From assembly GCA_012934845.2 (NCBI GenBank), contig WNNJ02001610.1, forward strand, positions 1 through 64,000: 64,000 nt of DNA, written 5' to 3'. The position numbers and the translations under genes were made by a program. Positions 46,917 to 59,215 of the stretch are shown one piece after another (positions within the stretch are counted from its first letter, which is position 1; every line of letters begins with the position of its first letter). Source of the stretch: Pomphorhynchus laevis. Taxonomy: Eukaryota; Acanthocephala; Palaeacanthocephala; Echinorhynchida; Pomphorhynchidae. The notes under the pieces were generated by a model. It worked only from the letters and a program-made list of their open reading frames with translations, was not told the origin of the DNA and did no database searches.

Positions 46917-47020
46917 TGAGAACAATTCAACGAATAAAGTGTTGTAAAATAGAGATAACGAACCACAGAAGGTTTTATTCGTTAAAATCTACAATAGTTA
47001 AAAAAGTCATTAATAAGTCA
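46917..47020 (-). repeat. Ty3-type 3' LTR (104 bp), shared with second gag piece
   Basis: Same length and termini as the 5' LTR. Followed (minus direction) by gag sequence instead of host flank, the sign of an LTR-sharing tandem. Confidence 0.8.
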
Positions 47021-47073
47021 TCACATTCTTCAGGTCCTTGGACGAGCGTTCGGGAAGGAAGCTAAAGAGATCA

Positions 47074-47960
47074 TCATTCCTCTCTGTCTTGCTTAAGGGG
47101 TTGATATAGTATTTTATGTGGGCTTGGCGTATCGCTTTCTGGTCTACTTGATTTGGTTGTCCTTTCATTAGTTAGCAGTCCATTGTCAGAATTTGACTCT
47201 CCTGTATGATCCGTCGGAAGGGAATCTTCACATAATGTTAGCTTGGCGGGGGCCAGGTCAGATGTCGACACCGTTGATTCCCGCCCGTCTTCATAGCGGA
47301 TCCTAGAGTAGTGAGGGTCGGTCTTTGATTGACATATGAAGTTTCTAAGGTTAGCCATGCCTGATATTAGCCATTCCGGAATCGAGTAACCATTGCTGGA
47401 CTTTCTCGGGAAATTAAACATTCTCTTGTGCGGGATGCAGTTGGTTGAGGTGCAGAGTAGTGATCGAATAGAGTGCAGTGCTGTATTCAGAATTAGTATC
47501 CAGTTAGCATCAGTGAGTCCTCTAGATCGTAGATCGAGCTGGATGGTCTTCCTTACTAATCCGTTAACTCTCTCGCATTGCCCGTTTCCAATGGGATGAT
47601 ATGAGGTAGAATGGGAAATAATGGTTCAGTTGCTTTAAATAAAGTAGCGTAGTTCAGTTGACATAAAGTAGCTTCGCGGGTCCGAATGTACATAGTCTGT
47701 TGCTCTAAAAAGAGAGAACAAGTTTTGTAGGCAATTGATTAACGTCTGTGAAGAGTATTCTCGCAGGTATAGTCGAACGGATAGCGTGAGTACTCGTCAA
47801 CAATTAATAGTATGAATTTATCACGATCACTGGTAGGCTTTGGACTAACAAAGTCTATTGATAGACGTTCAAATGGTCTTCTGGTTGAGATTTGTTGAGA
47901 TTGCTGAGGTTTGTGAAATCGAGGCTTGAGTCTAGCGCAAATGGAACACTCCATCCATAC
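47074..47960 (-). pseudogene. Ty3-type integrase
   Basis: Core part at 47739-47954: MECSICARLKPRFHKP, PFERLSIDFVSPKP and LLIVDEYSRYPF, giving two of the D,D,E residues. The C-terminal part at 47074-47421 has YSIPEWLISGMANLR and RYEDGRESTVSTSDLAPAKL. The middle, with the catalytic Glu, is frameshifted. Confidence 0.8.
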
Positions 47961-48589
47961 TTTTCGAACCTCGTTTATTGAGTATGACCGGTTCCTTTGC
48001 TTGACTTACATGTTCAGGCGTGTGATCCAAAGATGACATAGTAAGATGTGTAGGTCTTTTAGCGAGGTTGAGGTTGCAGCACATGTGTGGCGAAACAGAG
48101 CATCTGCGGCGAAATTTTTCCGTCCGGGGCGATATTGTATATAATATGTACAGTTTGAGAGCTCTAGTTTCCAGCGTGTAAGCTTGTCGTTTTTAATGCG
48201 GTTTTTGGATGATTATCCGAACAGAAAATAGATAGCTTGTTGATCTGTAATTATAGTAAATTTTCTACCTATTAGAAAGTCTCTCCATTTCCTAATCGAT
48301 TCGACTATGGATGCAGCCTCACATTCTATCGCTGACTGTGATTGCTCCGCTTTGTTTAATGTTCGCGGAAGAATGCAACAGGTCTACCTTCTTGCGATAG
48401 GATGGCAGCAAGTGCTATTCCCGAGGCGTCTGTTTCTATGGTGAACGGTTGATTGCCATCTATGGCTGATAAGGACGCATGAGCTATTTTGGTCTTTAGT
48501 TGGTTTAGGCAGTGTTCTGTGCTTTGGTCAAAGGAAGACTTTCAGCGTTTAGGAGTGGCCGGATTGCTTCTGAGTAGCGCGGCATCCAC

Positions 48590-49165
48590 TGGCTATATTA
48601 CGAGAGCACCCCCAATGAGGCGTTTAAGTGCCTTAAGTGACGTTGGAGAAGGGAAGTTAAGAAGTGGCTGCAGTCTTTCAGAATCTGGTTGGATTTTGCT
48701 ATCATGTATGAGATGACCTAGATATGTCAACTTTGATATCGAGTAGGAACACTTTTCGTGATTCAGCTTCATCTTGTACTTATCAAGTACCTTTCGGAAG
48801 GCCTCTAAGTTAGCATCGTGTTCCGCCATATCTCCACCAGCCACTACAACATCGTCGACGTAAACAAAGGTTGCACTGAGATGGTTATCCTAGATGATGC
48901 TAGTCATGACTCGCTGAAAATCGGCCACTGAGTTTGTAAGGCCGAACGGAATTCTCTTATACTGGTACGGCTGGCCATTGGCCTCGAAGGCAGTATGTAC
49001 TCTTTCTTTTTTATTTAGTGGGCGCTGATAATATGCAGATTGTAAGTCTAGCGTGGAAAAGTATTTATACTTTGCTAGTTGCTTTATGAGATCATTGATT
49101 TTTGGCATTGGAAATGCGTCAGATTCGGTAAATCTGTTGATGGTCCTCGAGTAGTCTACTACCAT
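48590..49165 (-). pseudogene. Ty3-type reverse transcriptase
   Basis: MVVDYSRTINRFTESDAFPM, KYFSTLDLQSAYYQRPL (motif A), YKRIPFGLTNSVADFQRV (motif B), then after a stop FVYVDDVVVAGG (motif C) and LNHEKCSYSISKLTYLGHLI. RNase H debris (ETDASGIALAAILSQEGRPV) follows at about 48390-48460 in another frame. Confidence 0.85.
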
Positions 49166-49500
49166 ACAATTTTTATTTTTTGATTATTCGACAAAAACTT
49201 TTGCGCGCCTAGATATGGGATGTATGTCATAAGATAGGTTGCTGAAGAGTTGTGGTGGATCGACATTGAGATGACCTACAGAGCAGATATATAGTGCGTG
49301 TTTTTGTCCGTCTGCGTATAGGAATGACACTTTCGAATTCCTTTTCATGAATTCCTAACCAAGGATGAGCAGTGAGCGTAGTTTAGGTAGCAACAGGATC
49401 TTTAGCCCTTTATAGAGTCTATGTCCAACATACATGCTTAAATAACAATGGCTAATGATTGTTGACGTTTGATCAGCGAAGGCTAGATTGATGGTGTTTT

Positions 49501-49830
49501 TTAAGGGGTACATCCGAATATTGAGGCAATTGAGCGTATCTGTGAGATAAAGTTGCTTAGGCTGCCACTGTCGACGTGCGCGGATCTCTTGATATTACCA
49601 ATTTTCACGTGTACCGAACTGTATCCATGCATTGTTAGCGGGTATGAGGTTGCTATTGTATTCACACTTAGAGCTAAGCATTGAGATTGCGATAATCTAC
49701 ACACGTGTGCAAAGTGACCACGCTTTCCACATTTGTAGCAACCGGCGTCTTTGGCCAAGCATTTGGATCGATGGTGATAGGACTTCCACAAAATTGGCAT
49801 TTTTCGGTGCTCTTTGGGTCTGAACGAGTT
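49501..49830 (-). pseudogene. Ty3-type zinc knuckles and protease
   Basis: CYKCGKRGHFAHVC is a CCHC knuckle. A second (CQFCG...YHHRSKC) precedes it across a 1-nt frameshift. AHVDSGSLSNFI contains the DSG active-site triplet of an aspartic protease. Confidence 0.8.
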
Positions 49831-50085
49831 GTTTGGAATCTGGGAGCAGCCGCACAGTCAGGAATCTCTTCGGAGGCGCTGCGGGTTGAGTTGTTGGTTA
49901 GAGCAGAGAATTCGTTTGTAGAGAGAGCCTGACATACTTTTGAGCCTCGATTTGAGGCGTTTCCATTGTTCGAGCAATGTTCATGGCCATTTTGAGGATC
50001 AATGATTTCTGGTCCAGAAGCTTTTGTCTGATCTGAGGATCCTTAAGACAAGCTATGAAGGCTTCTCTGATTGCTTCATCTGCGT

Positions 50086-50472
50086 TTACTTTAGCCGATA
50101 CTTCTTGAAAGTCACATTCCTTAGATAGGATGTTGAACTAGCGAATATAGTCACTAACAATTTCGTCACTTCTTGATTTCTAGTGTATAGGCGATTTCGG
50201 GCATGGATGATATTCGGTGGATTGAGGAATGTAGTTGTCATAATAACTCTAGCTTCTTCAGACGTATTGAACTCTGCAATGAGTTCATAGACATCCGTTG
50301 ATATGTAGTTGATCAGTAGGTGCAGATTGTTAAGAAAGCGAGCGTCATTGGAGGCCGACATCTTGTCCATACAGTTCTCGAATGACCGTAGCCAGTGCTT
50401 CCACTCGGCAGATGTCATTTCAGGTTTTCCTTCAAACTTACTTGGGCGAAGCATCGAGTCCATTGAGAACAA
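50086..50472 (-). pseudogene. Ty3-type gag
   Basis: 128-codon frame: FEGKPEMTSAEWKHWLRSFE, LHLLINYISTDVYELIAEFN, resembling capsid-type Gag. The beginning overlaps the LTR end. It is frameshifted near 50.1 kb; the zinc-knuckle part lies further along at 49.8 kb. Confidence 0.75.
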
Positions 50473-50567
50473 TTCAAAGAATAAAGTGTTGTAAAATAGA
50501 GACCACGAGCCACAGAAGGTTTTATTCGTTAAAATCTACAATAGTTAAAAAAGTCATTTATAAGTCA
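50464..50567 (-). repeat. Ty3-type 5' LTR (104 bp)
   Basis: Begins TGACTTAT and ends GTTCTCA on the minus strand (TG...CA). About 95 percent identical to 46917-47020 (5 differences counted). Confidence 0.8.
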
Positions 50568-51356
50568 TTGCAATTTGATATAACATAATATATATTTTTA
50601 TATTATATTATAAATATTTATTTAATTATATATATTATTGTAATTAAACGTGATTTTGCCATATTCGTTTAAAAATGTAACGAAAATGTTTTATATTTTG
50701 CAGCAGAATAAGATAATTTTAAGGTCATAATCCTTTAAAAACAAATGCTTGAACCCTGAATTGTGTTCGACATGGATTTGATTCATTGTAACAACAATAG
50801 TAAATACTTAGCAAACTACAATTTAAATTTCACTCTATTGGGCATCCGGCTTTAAATAAGTCATATGAATTGGATATATTAATTCTAAATATACGGGATT
50901 TTCAATACGATATATTAATTGAATATGTGAATAAGATATACGGATATAATATTTTAATTATATATATTAATTATATGGTTTGGATATATTGATAAGATTT
51001 ATGTGTCCTGGTTTATATGGCAAATGCTTAAATATGTTACTTTATACATTATTGATTTAAGAGCGGCTTTGTAAATTATCATTTTATTCAAATAATTACG
51101 ATTTGTATATTTTTGCTGATGCAATCTTTATATCTGGAGTGCATTTCAGCATTTAATAATTTTATTTTTTTACATTACATCGATATTTAATGGCTTCATA
51201 ATTGATGTGATTTCCATGCAATATCTACATAAAGTGTTTCTTTCTCAGCAATCATATGTATTAGCTATATTTTAGATAGATCTTATTATAAAGTTGTATT
51301 TCGTTAAATTGGTTGGATTTCAATATCATTGTTAATTTTGTATTGCTATATTGTAG
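50568..51356. other. LRR gene intron remainder
   Basis: AT-rich; ATATATTAATT-type repeats near 50870-51000. No exon found, but a degenerate one could be missed. Confidence 0.4.
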
Positions 51357-51425
51357 ATATCTCGATCACAATAAAATAAGTAATATTTCGCGCGGTGCAT
51401 TCGAAAACACCGATGTTTACCATTT
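51357..51425 (+). CDS. LRR receptor-like gene, LRR exon
   Basis: 69-nt exon, acceptor TATATTGTAG, donor TTT/GTAAGT, phase 2. Encodes YLDHNKISNISRGAFENTDV then YHL, a textbook LRR. Exons holding one LRR each with phase-2 introns are the hallmark of LGR-type (glycoprotein-hormone and relaxin receptor) ectodomains. The transmembrane part is not in the window, so the class is inferred. The intron before it is about 7.8 kb and holds RT element C and the Ty3-type element. Confidence 0.87.
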
Positions 51426-51849
51426 GTAAGTTCAGGTTTATTTATTATTCGTAAAATTTAAAAACATTTATCTTTTAACGAAACTTTTTTAAATGAAAGC
51501 CGTTTACCAAATATTTTTTATAAAATATACTAATTCATAAAATATATTTTAAATTATTAGATTCTTAATATTATTATGAGTATTTTAATGTATATTTTCT
51601 ACAAATTTCTTTTTAATTAAACTTTTATTAATCAAAATATAAAATAATCGAATTTTATTGTAAAATATTGATTTAATCGTTTTAAAATTTTTAGTTTCAA
51701 ATATAGTTTTGATAATAAAATTTTAACAGCTTAAACACACAATTTAATAACATAAAATTTAAAGACAATCGCATAAACGAATTTCGTCAGCTTAAACACA
51801 CAATCGTCGCGGGCCTTAATAAGTGTTCAAGTTAATTACAATCGTCACG

Positions 51850-53275
51850 GGCCATTCAGATCGTCGGCTCGCAAACGCTCGCCGACGTAATGCCGGAGGG
51901 TGAGGTAAACAACATAGACAGTTGTATGTTTACCGTTATCGACAATGGATACCCAGATGCATCTCCAGAGAAATAACTTGCGATCGACACATGTTCTCAA
52001 ATTATCAATTCTCAATGCGGATTGAATATCAAACTAAACGACCGCATCGACTCTTCATTAAACAGCCGAACCGACTCCGAAATTAAAGCTGCTATCGAAC
52101 CGCCGTTTGAATGTGCACAAATCCTCCAGTGTACAAGACTTAGCAGAACCGAATAAGACTGTCAACAATAGAATCGAGTCGAATACACACATTAAGCTAA
52201 TGGCGGTACATTGCTCAGTTTGTATAACTGAGCACTGTATCTTGACTGAACACTGTATAACTTCTACTTTGACTTCTAACTTGACTGAGCACTGTAAAAC
52301 TGAGCACTGTATAACTTCGCTGCTAACGCATCTGGAGTGGTACGAAAACATAGTCCAACGCCAAAATGTCGCGGTTCTGGACTTCCGCCTGCTATATATT
52401 CATACAACAATGGCACGCCCATATCTACTCGTGAGCCGGCCGTGGCCACCGGCGAAAGCACCGAGCTCCCTTTTTGCACTGAGCTGTTATCTGAGAATTT
52501 CCGTGTACGAGAACACAAACTAATAGAACGCTCGGCCTTGCTTACCAAGAACGTACTGATATTTCGTCTGACATCATGTGGAGCTAGAGCATGCGTCCCT
52601 TCAAAGATGGCAAATCTTGTTGATGCTGTTGTCTCGAATCCTTCCGACGAAACCGCATGGTGCAGCATGATATGTTTCCTAAAAGTCGCTCTTCACGTCC
52701 CCCGGAAGGTACAGATTCAGCTGGAGTTCGCTCACTCACTTCACTGATTAAGGAAGCCTGTAACAGCTACGTTGGATCTATTAATATCCCTCAAAACAGA
52801 CAAATTTGCCACTGCTCGAGCCCAGAATAAAGCGGAGAACATCTGAGACGAAAAGTCTCAGAAAACGTTGAGGATGGGGCTATTCGAAGATCAGTCCTAC
52901 GTTATGCAGTGACTCAGTCTTGATGGCGACTGAAGACTCAATGTTTTCCGCTTTGCTTGCAAAACACCACGACAGGGGGACCGCCAATACTCAATCAGCT
53001 ATACAACTACCCGCCGATGCAATAATCCCGATTGTTACCGCCGAGTCGCTTCTCTGGTCACTGCGTTCTTTTCCCCCGTCATCGGCTGGCGGACCCGACA
53101 GCCTTAGTCCTGCTTATCTGAAAAACTTATTGGCATAGCAAACTGGACAACATGCAATCAGACTAAATCTCTAAATACGGGGGAAAACATGCCCGCACAT
53201 GGCTAATGCAGCGCCTTAGCACCGCATACAACGGGGCAATGCGGCATGCTTCAAGGAATCACCCGAAGAATCGAC
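51850..53275 (+). mobile_element. RT element D, N-terminal half
   Basis: GC-rich island. The sure part runs 52340-53140: MANLVDAVVSNPSDETAWCS and FLKVALHVPRK, SLIKEACNSYVGS, KVSENVEDGAIRRSVLRYAV (compare element A KISEKVELGDARGAIRLLAS), then LLWSLRSFPPSSAGGPDSLS and PAYLKNLLA (52920-53138). Stops and frame changes between the blocks; it ends before RT motif A. Short TGAGCACTGTATAACTT-like repeats lie at 52208-52320. Confidence 0.75.
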
Positions 53276-53280
53276 GCTCG

Positions 53281-54280
53281 AATTTTTCGTTTAACATTGG
53301 TATTTGAAATATTGCTTTAAAAATATTTTAAAATTTCAAATTTAAGAAATAAAATCAGATATAGTTTTATTTTTATTTTTTCGTAAAAATAAAATTATTT
53401 GATAAAACGTTTCTAAGATCTTTAGATACAAATAATTTGGCTACAATAACGGTAGGATGAATAAAATCATTTTATAGATCAGTGATGGGTAAAAAGTCAT
53501 TGATTACAATTAAAACAACTCAAAAACTAAAGAGAATGCTCGGCAGATTCAATTTGACTAATAGCGATAAAGTTATGTAGGTGTAAATTATATGAAAGAT
53601 ATTGCTGCAAAACTGCTGGTTGTTTCTTCCAGCTATGAATCAGTTCAAAGAAAATGCTGGCCTATAAACTAAACAAGTCGTCAGACTGAAACCTAAGAAT
53701 ATTGTTCATGTTACTAGTGTGTTTTTTGTGGCAAGCAATACGTAAATAGAAACAAAGATCGCTAACTATCGTATTAAATAATACCAGATCGAACGATGAA
53801 ATTTGGATATCATTGCTAGCTTAGCTCATGACCTGGTTACCCTGTAGAAAGGTGTAGAGCATGAATTTAAAGGTAGTGAGGTTAGGCTACGAAGAACTGA
53901 TCAAAAAGCTTTAAAAGACACCGATTGCGCAGTGAAACAAAAGTTATTAAACATTGAGTATATATTAAAATACTCCGTAGTACAATCGGGAATCAAAAAT
54001 GGCCATAGAAAAAATCAGTAATGCTAAAGACAGGATGATTGCCAGCAGATTATTCAAATTATCTATATAAGAGCATTGCTATATACTTTCCCCAATTAAA
54101 AATAGCTGTTAAATGTAATAATACTGTTTGCATTCGAATATATAACGTTTGAAAGAATTATTTATCAAACGCTTCGCTTTGTTATAGTAGCAAGTATGAT
54201 ATATTTTCAATTCCAAATTTAAATAACGTTTTTATTATACCAAATCAATGATTAATAAAATTTAATAATGTTTTAATAAG
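53281..54280. other. Unassigned stretch
   Basis: 53440-54100 is less AT-rich than its flanks and has the texture of degraded coding sequence, but no frame stays open and I recognise nothing. Confidence 0.4.
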
Positions 54281-54352
54281 ATTTTTTTATAAAGTCGTAC
54301 TCAGTTATATTGGTTGGATTTCAGATCATCATATTGACATTGCTATATTGTT

Positions 54353-54420
54353 GATATCTCAATCACAGTGAAATTTATAACATTTCAAGTTGTGCATCCT
54401 AGGAACAGACGTGTCCCAGT
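54353..54420 (+). pseudogene. Decayed duplicate of the 51.4-kb LRR exon
   Basis: Aligned with 51357-51425 including intron flanks (TTGGTTGGATTTCA upstream). The acceptor AG has become TG, one base is lost, and the frame reads YLNHSEIYNISSCAS then TAG. Cannot be used as an exon. Confidence 0.85.
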
Positions 54421-57400
54421 TGTAAATTAATGTATATATTATTCTTTAAATTTCAAAACATTTACCTATAAACGAAAATAGTTTCAAATTACATAAGCCA
54501 TGAAACATTCTATTAAATATTTTTGAGTATTTAATTTACGTATTCATTTTAATAGACTTCAAACTAATAGATACTTATCGTAATCAGATATTCACTTGAT
54601 ATTTTTCTGATTACCTTTATGATTAAAAATATTTGATCTATTTATTTGAATAAATTTTCCGGATTTCGAATCAACTACTTGAATTTATAAAGTCAGCAGC
54701 AGTTGTGTTTCGTAAAATAAATTTAATTACGTATTTTATAATAAAAGTGATTTTATTAAGAATATAAATTAAATATAAAAATTTGATTTTTGTATTCTCT
54801 TTTTTTGATAGGTATCTTGGCAATAATCGTATCGATAAAATTGACGAGCACGCGTTTGATCTTGTTTGCAATTTGGTCTTATTGTAATCCAATTTTTATT
54901 TGGTTGCCATATTTACTCTGTTTTTATTTAAAGAGATTTATCGTACAATAAACTTCAGACAATTCCAGATTCGCTTCTACTAAATTGCGATAAACTTAAA
55001 CAATTGTAAGTAAACAATACAACTGATTTAAATTTATCAATTACTATTTTACATTAACAATTATTTGAAATCAATTGATTTGTCGTATTAAGCATAAAAA
55101 GATTTTTTTAAATGTAGGAGACAAAAAACTTATCTGAAAATGTATAAATTATTTATAATAAATAATCTCATCAATGCAAACGAGACTATAATAATTTTAT
55201 TAAAATGCGTTAAAATACGTTTGAAACGTTTGATAAAATTCTAAATAAATTTCAACCTATTTTAAAAATGCATCATCGTAATTGTCCAAGGTAATATTTT
55301 TAGAACATCATATATTATAGTTTCTAAATTCAATTTACTGATTTTACTTAAGATAACAATAGAAGCTTGTAAATTATAGCAAAAATTTTAAATTTCTACA
55401 AAAATAATTTAAAAGTATATTATTAAAATCTTCGAATTGAAATATATAAACAAATATACTTTTGTACATGTATTAATAAATGTATTATATTATATATAAT
55501 ATAATATAATATTATATAATATAATAATATATTATATATATTATATATAAATATTATGATATTATTAATATAATATCAGTAATTTTATTACTAAAGCTGT
55601 CACCTTTTATTGATTGTCGCAAGGGTACATAAAATTAAAGAATTTCACAAGAAAAATATGTTAAATAGAATTTAAATAACTTTCTCCTAATAATTCAATA
55701 CTGCAAAGTCCCATATTCCCCAAATTAAGGCATTCTAATTAGTAAGAGAGTTTATATCATGAAGTATGGCAATATATAAATTTATTACTAAATATCGCTT
55801 TAATAATAAATCATTTTGATGCCTACTAATATCATAATTTATTAGTGATTTTAATCATAATTTTTAATTATTTATAATATTAATAATTTAATATTATGAT
55901 ATGAGAATATTTATTAATACTCACCTTAACATATTTTTATGTAGTTGAATACAGTAATTTACAATAAATATAACTTGTCGTTCGATTGTTGTTTGCTGTC
56001 GGTCGGTTGTCGTTCAGTTGTCATTCTATTGTCGTTCTGTTTCTTTTTTCGGTTGTAACAAAAGTAATTTAAAAAGATATTATTGATATCTTAGAATTGA
56101 AATATAGTAAATCAATATGTAAGCATGTAGTATATAAATAAATAAATTTATTTAAATTTTAAAATATGCTTGTCAATTATTTCCAGTTTTTTGTTGGTAT
56201 ATATAAATTAATAAATTTTTTTAATTTTCGTTGATCAAAAATTAAATTCTACAAATAAATTATAATTAAATTTGATTATTAAACTTATTGTTAATTAGTT
56301 TAATATTCTACAGGTTTTTATCAAAATAGGTGGTATCATTAATAATATATTTTGTACATAAAATCGAAGAATATGCTTTTAGTCATCCTAAAAATGAAGT
56401 ATTTACAAAATTTTAATAATTTATAGATAAATTACGAAATTATGCTTTACTAATAAATCATTCTAATTGCTACAAATATCATTATTTATTAATGATTTCT
56501 ACTTAAATTTGTAATTATTAATAATATTAATAACATTCATATAATATCATAATAATATTATTAAAAAATTGAATTATCTTTATACATTATCGATCTTGAA
56601 TACACTCAAACAATGTATTTCCGGTAAAACGATATCTATACTTACAAATCCTGTAATTGCAACACATGAAATATATTTGATTATCAGCTTAAATTTACTT
56701 TTAATAATCCTTTGTAAATTAATTATTTATAATTATCAAATTGTAATTAATTTTGGATTATAAATAAAATATCGATGCAAAATGCGATATAAATTGACGG
56801 CTTTTCATTTAGGTATCTTCAACATAACCAATTGACTAACATGTGGAATATTGGTCAAGACGAGCATAACCTGGAAACACTGTAAATGCTTTGATCAAAT
56901 GTGGACACGTAAAATTTTGATTACATAATTACTATTTAACTTTATTTCAAAAAAGGAACTGATAAAAGAGGATTATCATCCACACATGGAATAATCAAAT
57001 AATCAAATATTTATAATCAAAATATTTAAATTGACGATAAATTCGTTTTCGTGACTGTCCGTATTGTGAATGAATATCTATCTGAATAGCTTAGTAATTT
57101 ATTGGAAGATCAATTGAAATTACTGTTTCAACTAATTTAGAGTATGTAATCAAAACGTGAATAACCTATAATTTTTAAGTGCAAACTATAACTAGTTTTG
57201 ATTAAACAGTTTAAGTGTTTAGCTGAATGGGTATTATATTAATATAATATTTATAATATTATATTAATAATATTAATATAAAATTACTTTTAAATATTAT
57301 TTATTATATAAATATCTTTAAATATTTTATGATATTTTATCATATCTTATGATTTATAATAAATTTATAGAAAATTCTAACAAAAAAAAATTTTTATTTT

Positions 57401-58607
57401 AATTTCTAAATAATTTGTTGGAGTGTCAATAATATTATAATCAATAAAAATCTTATTTATCTAATATTTTACTATTGTCTAATAAGATATTCATATTATA
57501 TTTAATCAAACTTAATCAGATATCAATATCTACTAATATTAATAAATTTAATAAATGCTATTAAATTTAAATTAAGAAATTCAATTAGTAAACGAAACAT
57601 TTTGTTAGATTTAACTAATGAATCAAATCAGTGATTAAAGTAATGGCACGTTTTATTCGAACATCGAAAAGGCTTCCATTAACTGTGCCGACAAAATTAA
57701 CATTATGATTTCAGAATATCCTTTATTAGGATATTTTAATCTCAGAGATCATAAGTCTGTCAAAAATGTGAATCATATCAGCTTGCTTAATCTACGTATT
57801 TAGAAGACATAGAAGTCTGTGATAAAGACTGTGATATGTCTGTGATACGTAGACATAGTCTACGTATCACAGAAGACAATCTGTAGAATATAGAGTCGAT
57901 GTAATAAATTAAAATATTACATTAAAATTAATAATTATATTAAAATTGATTAAAATTATTTAGTTAATATTTAAATAAAATTAATTTATATAGATAATAG
58001 CGTGATTTTTATGAGATTAATATCAAAAGGTTGGTTCAGTCCTCTTAATAAACTCGCTTTTTAACGCGTTGTGAGTATAATATTATACAAATGCTATGCA
58101 GCTAATGATGAATGCATTTGAAAGCTTAGACACTTTAGATCTAGCTAGCGTAAATTCTATCTAGCTTAGATTTAGCTAGATCTGCGTTAATGCGCATCAG
58201 TTAAGGTTGCCGTCCATCAAACTCAGAGCTTTCAATAGTCTAATAACTTTCAATGATTTTTATTTTTATTCTATGCAAAAATGTATTCTTCAACAAATGG
58301 AAAAATAATTAAAATGACGAAATTATGTAATTAACTTGATAATATGTTAACATGATGTATATCTTTACTCATTTTAGAAAACAATTTGGCTATTTTATTT
58401 TCAAGGAAAATAAAACAAGTAAATAGCTTTATATGAAACACATGTGTGGCAATATATTCACCTAATACATATACGTAACAGCTATTTTTATATAAATTCT
58501 GAAAGAAACAAACCTACATTAAATGTGATTGGTACTTTCGATAAAATAGTATTATAATTTTACAACTAAGTTCATTTTCATAAATTAAAGATGATGCTTA
58601 CATTTAG
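54421..58607. other. Long LRR gene intron, AT-rich
   Basis: Simple AT repeats (for example 55480-55560 and 57240-57380), no transposon genes recognised and no LRR exon found. The frame at 56569-56763 is hydrophobic low-complexity sequence. Confidence 0.5.
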
Positions 58608-58679
58608 AAATTTGTCGAACAACCACATTCGTGAGCTCAATCCATTTGTTTTTAGTAATTTGTACGAACTAAAATTCCT
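58608..58679 (+). CDS. LRR receptor-like gene, LRR exon
   Basis: 72-nt exon, acceptor CTTACATTTAG, donor CCT/GTAAGT, phase 2. Encodes NLSNNHIRELNPFVFSNLYE then LKFL. Joined to the 51.4-kb exon it gives a continuous LRR solenoid. Confidence 0.87.
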
Positions 58680-58894
58680 GTAAGTGTCAGATCGCGTCAT
58701 ATAAGTATATTTTTATTTTTAATTGTTATAATTTTTTAAATTGGATATAAAAATAGTTTAATCAGCATTATACGTTCATAGTGTATTTCAAAATAATAAA
58801 ATAAGAATAAAAGAATGATAGAATTTTGAGATAAATAGATATCAAATTAATATTTTGTTAATAATCGTAAAATTTTGATGCTACTGTTTTGCAG

Positions 58895-58962
58895 CGATTT
58901 AGAAATCAGAATAAACGTTATCACATGCGAAATAAATCGATAAAGCAGGAACATACGTCTTT
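58895..58962 (+). pseudogene. Possible further LRR exon with a 1-nt deletion
   Basis: Good acceptor (CTGTTTTGCAG) and donor (TTT/GTAAGA), but 68 nt instead of 69 or 72. The phase-2 frame begins LDLEIRINVITCEINR and then stops; the other frame ends KSIKQEHTSL. L.I..N.I fits an LRR start. Either a decaying exon, a sequencing error, or a chance match. Confidence 0.45.
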
Positions 58963-59215
58963 GTAAGAATTAAAGTATCTTCTATCATTTCATATATTAA
59001 TTTGTATACGCTATCATATTAATTTCTATGATTGTAACGTAATTGTTATAAACTTGACTTAATAATTGCTATTTTTATTTAAATAACAATTTTATCAATT
59101 TTACCGGCAGCGTCAAACATTTTTGGTGAGCATTTTAATAACCATTTTATGAATTTTGTCAAAAATTTGATTAGAGAATGCTCAGACATTCTAAGAATTT
59201 CATTAAATAAATACC

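Larger units (their letters stand above)
46613..50567 (-). mobile_element. Compact Ty3-type LTR retrotransposon with extra gag piece
   Basis: Minus-strand order: LTR (50464-50567), gag, zinc knuckles, protease, RT, RNase H, integrase, LTR (46917-47020), then a second partial gag (46613-46916) homologous to 50160-50463. LTR to LTR is only 3651 bp. Each gene has a few stops or frameshifts, so it is dead. The integrase, with PFERLSIDFVSPKP and VDEYSRYPF, and the RT place it in the Ty3 (Metaviridae) group. Confidence 0.88.

Noticed and set aside
46835..50588. Plus-strand frames with MTVASASTRQMSFQVFLQTY as a repeated host gene
   Set aside because: Antisense of the duplicated gag and LTR of the Ty3-type element.
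52107..52747. Several overlapping 97-138 codon frames as separate genes
   Set aside because: Only the fragments containing MANLVDAVVSNPSDE and FLKVALHVPRK match the RT family; the others are shadows of a GC-rich stretch.
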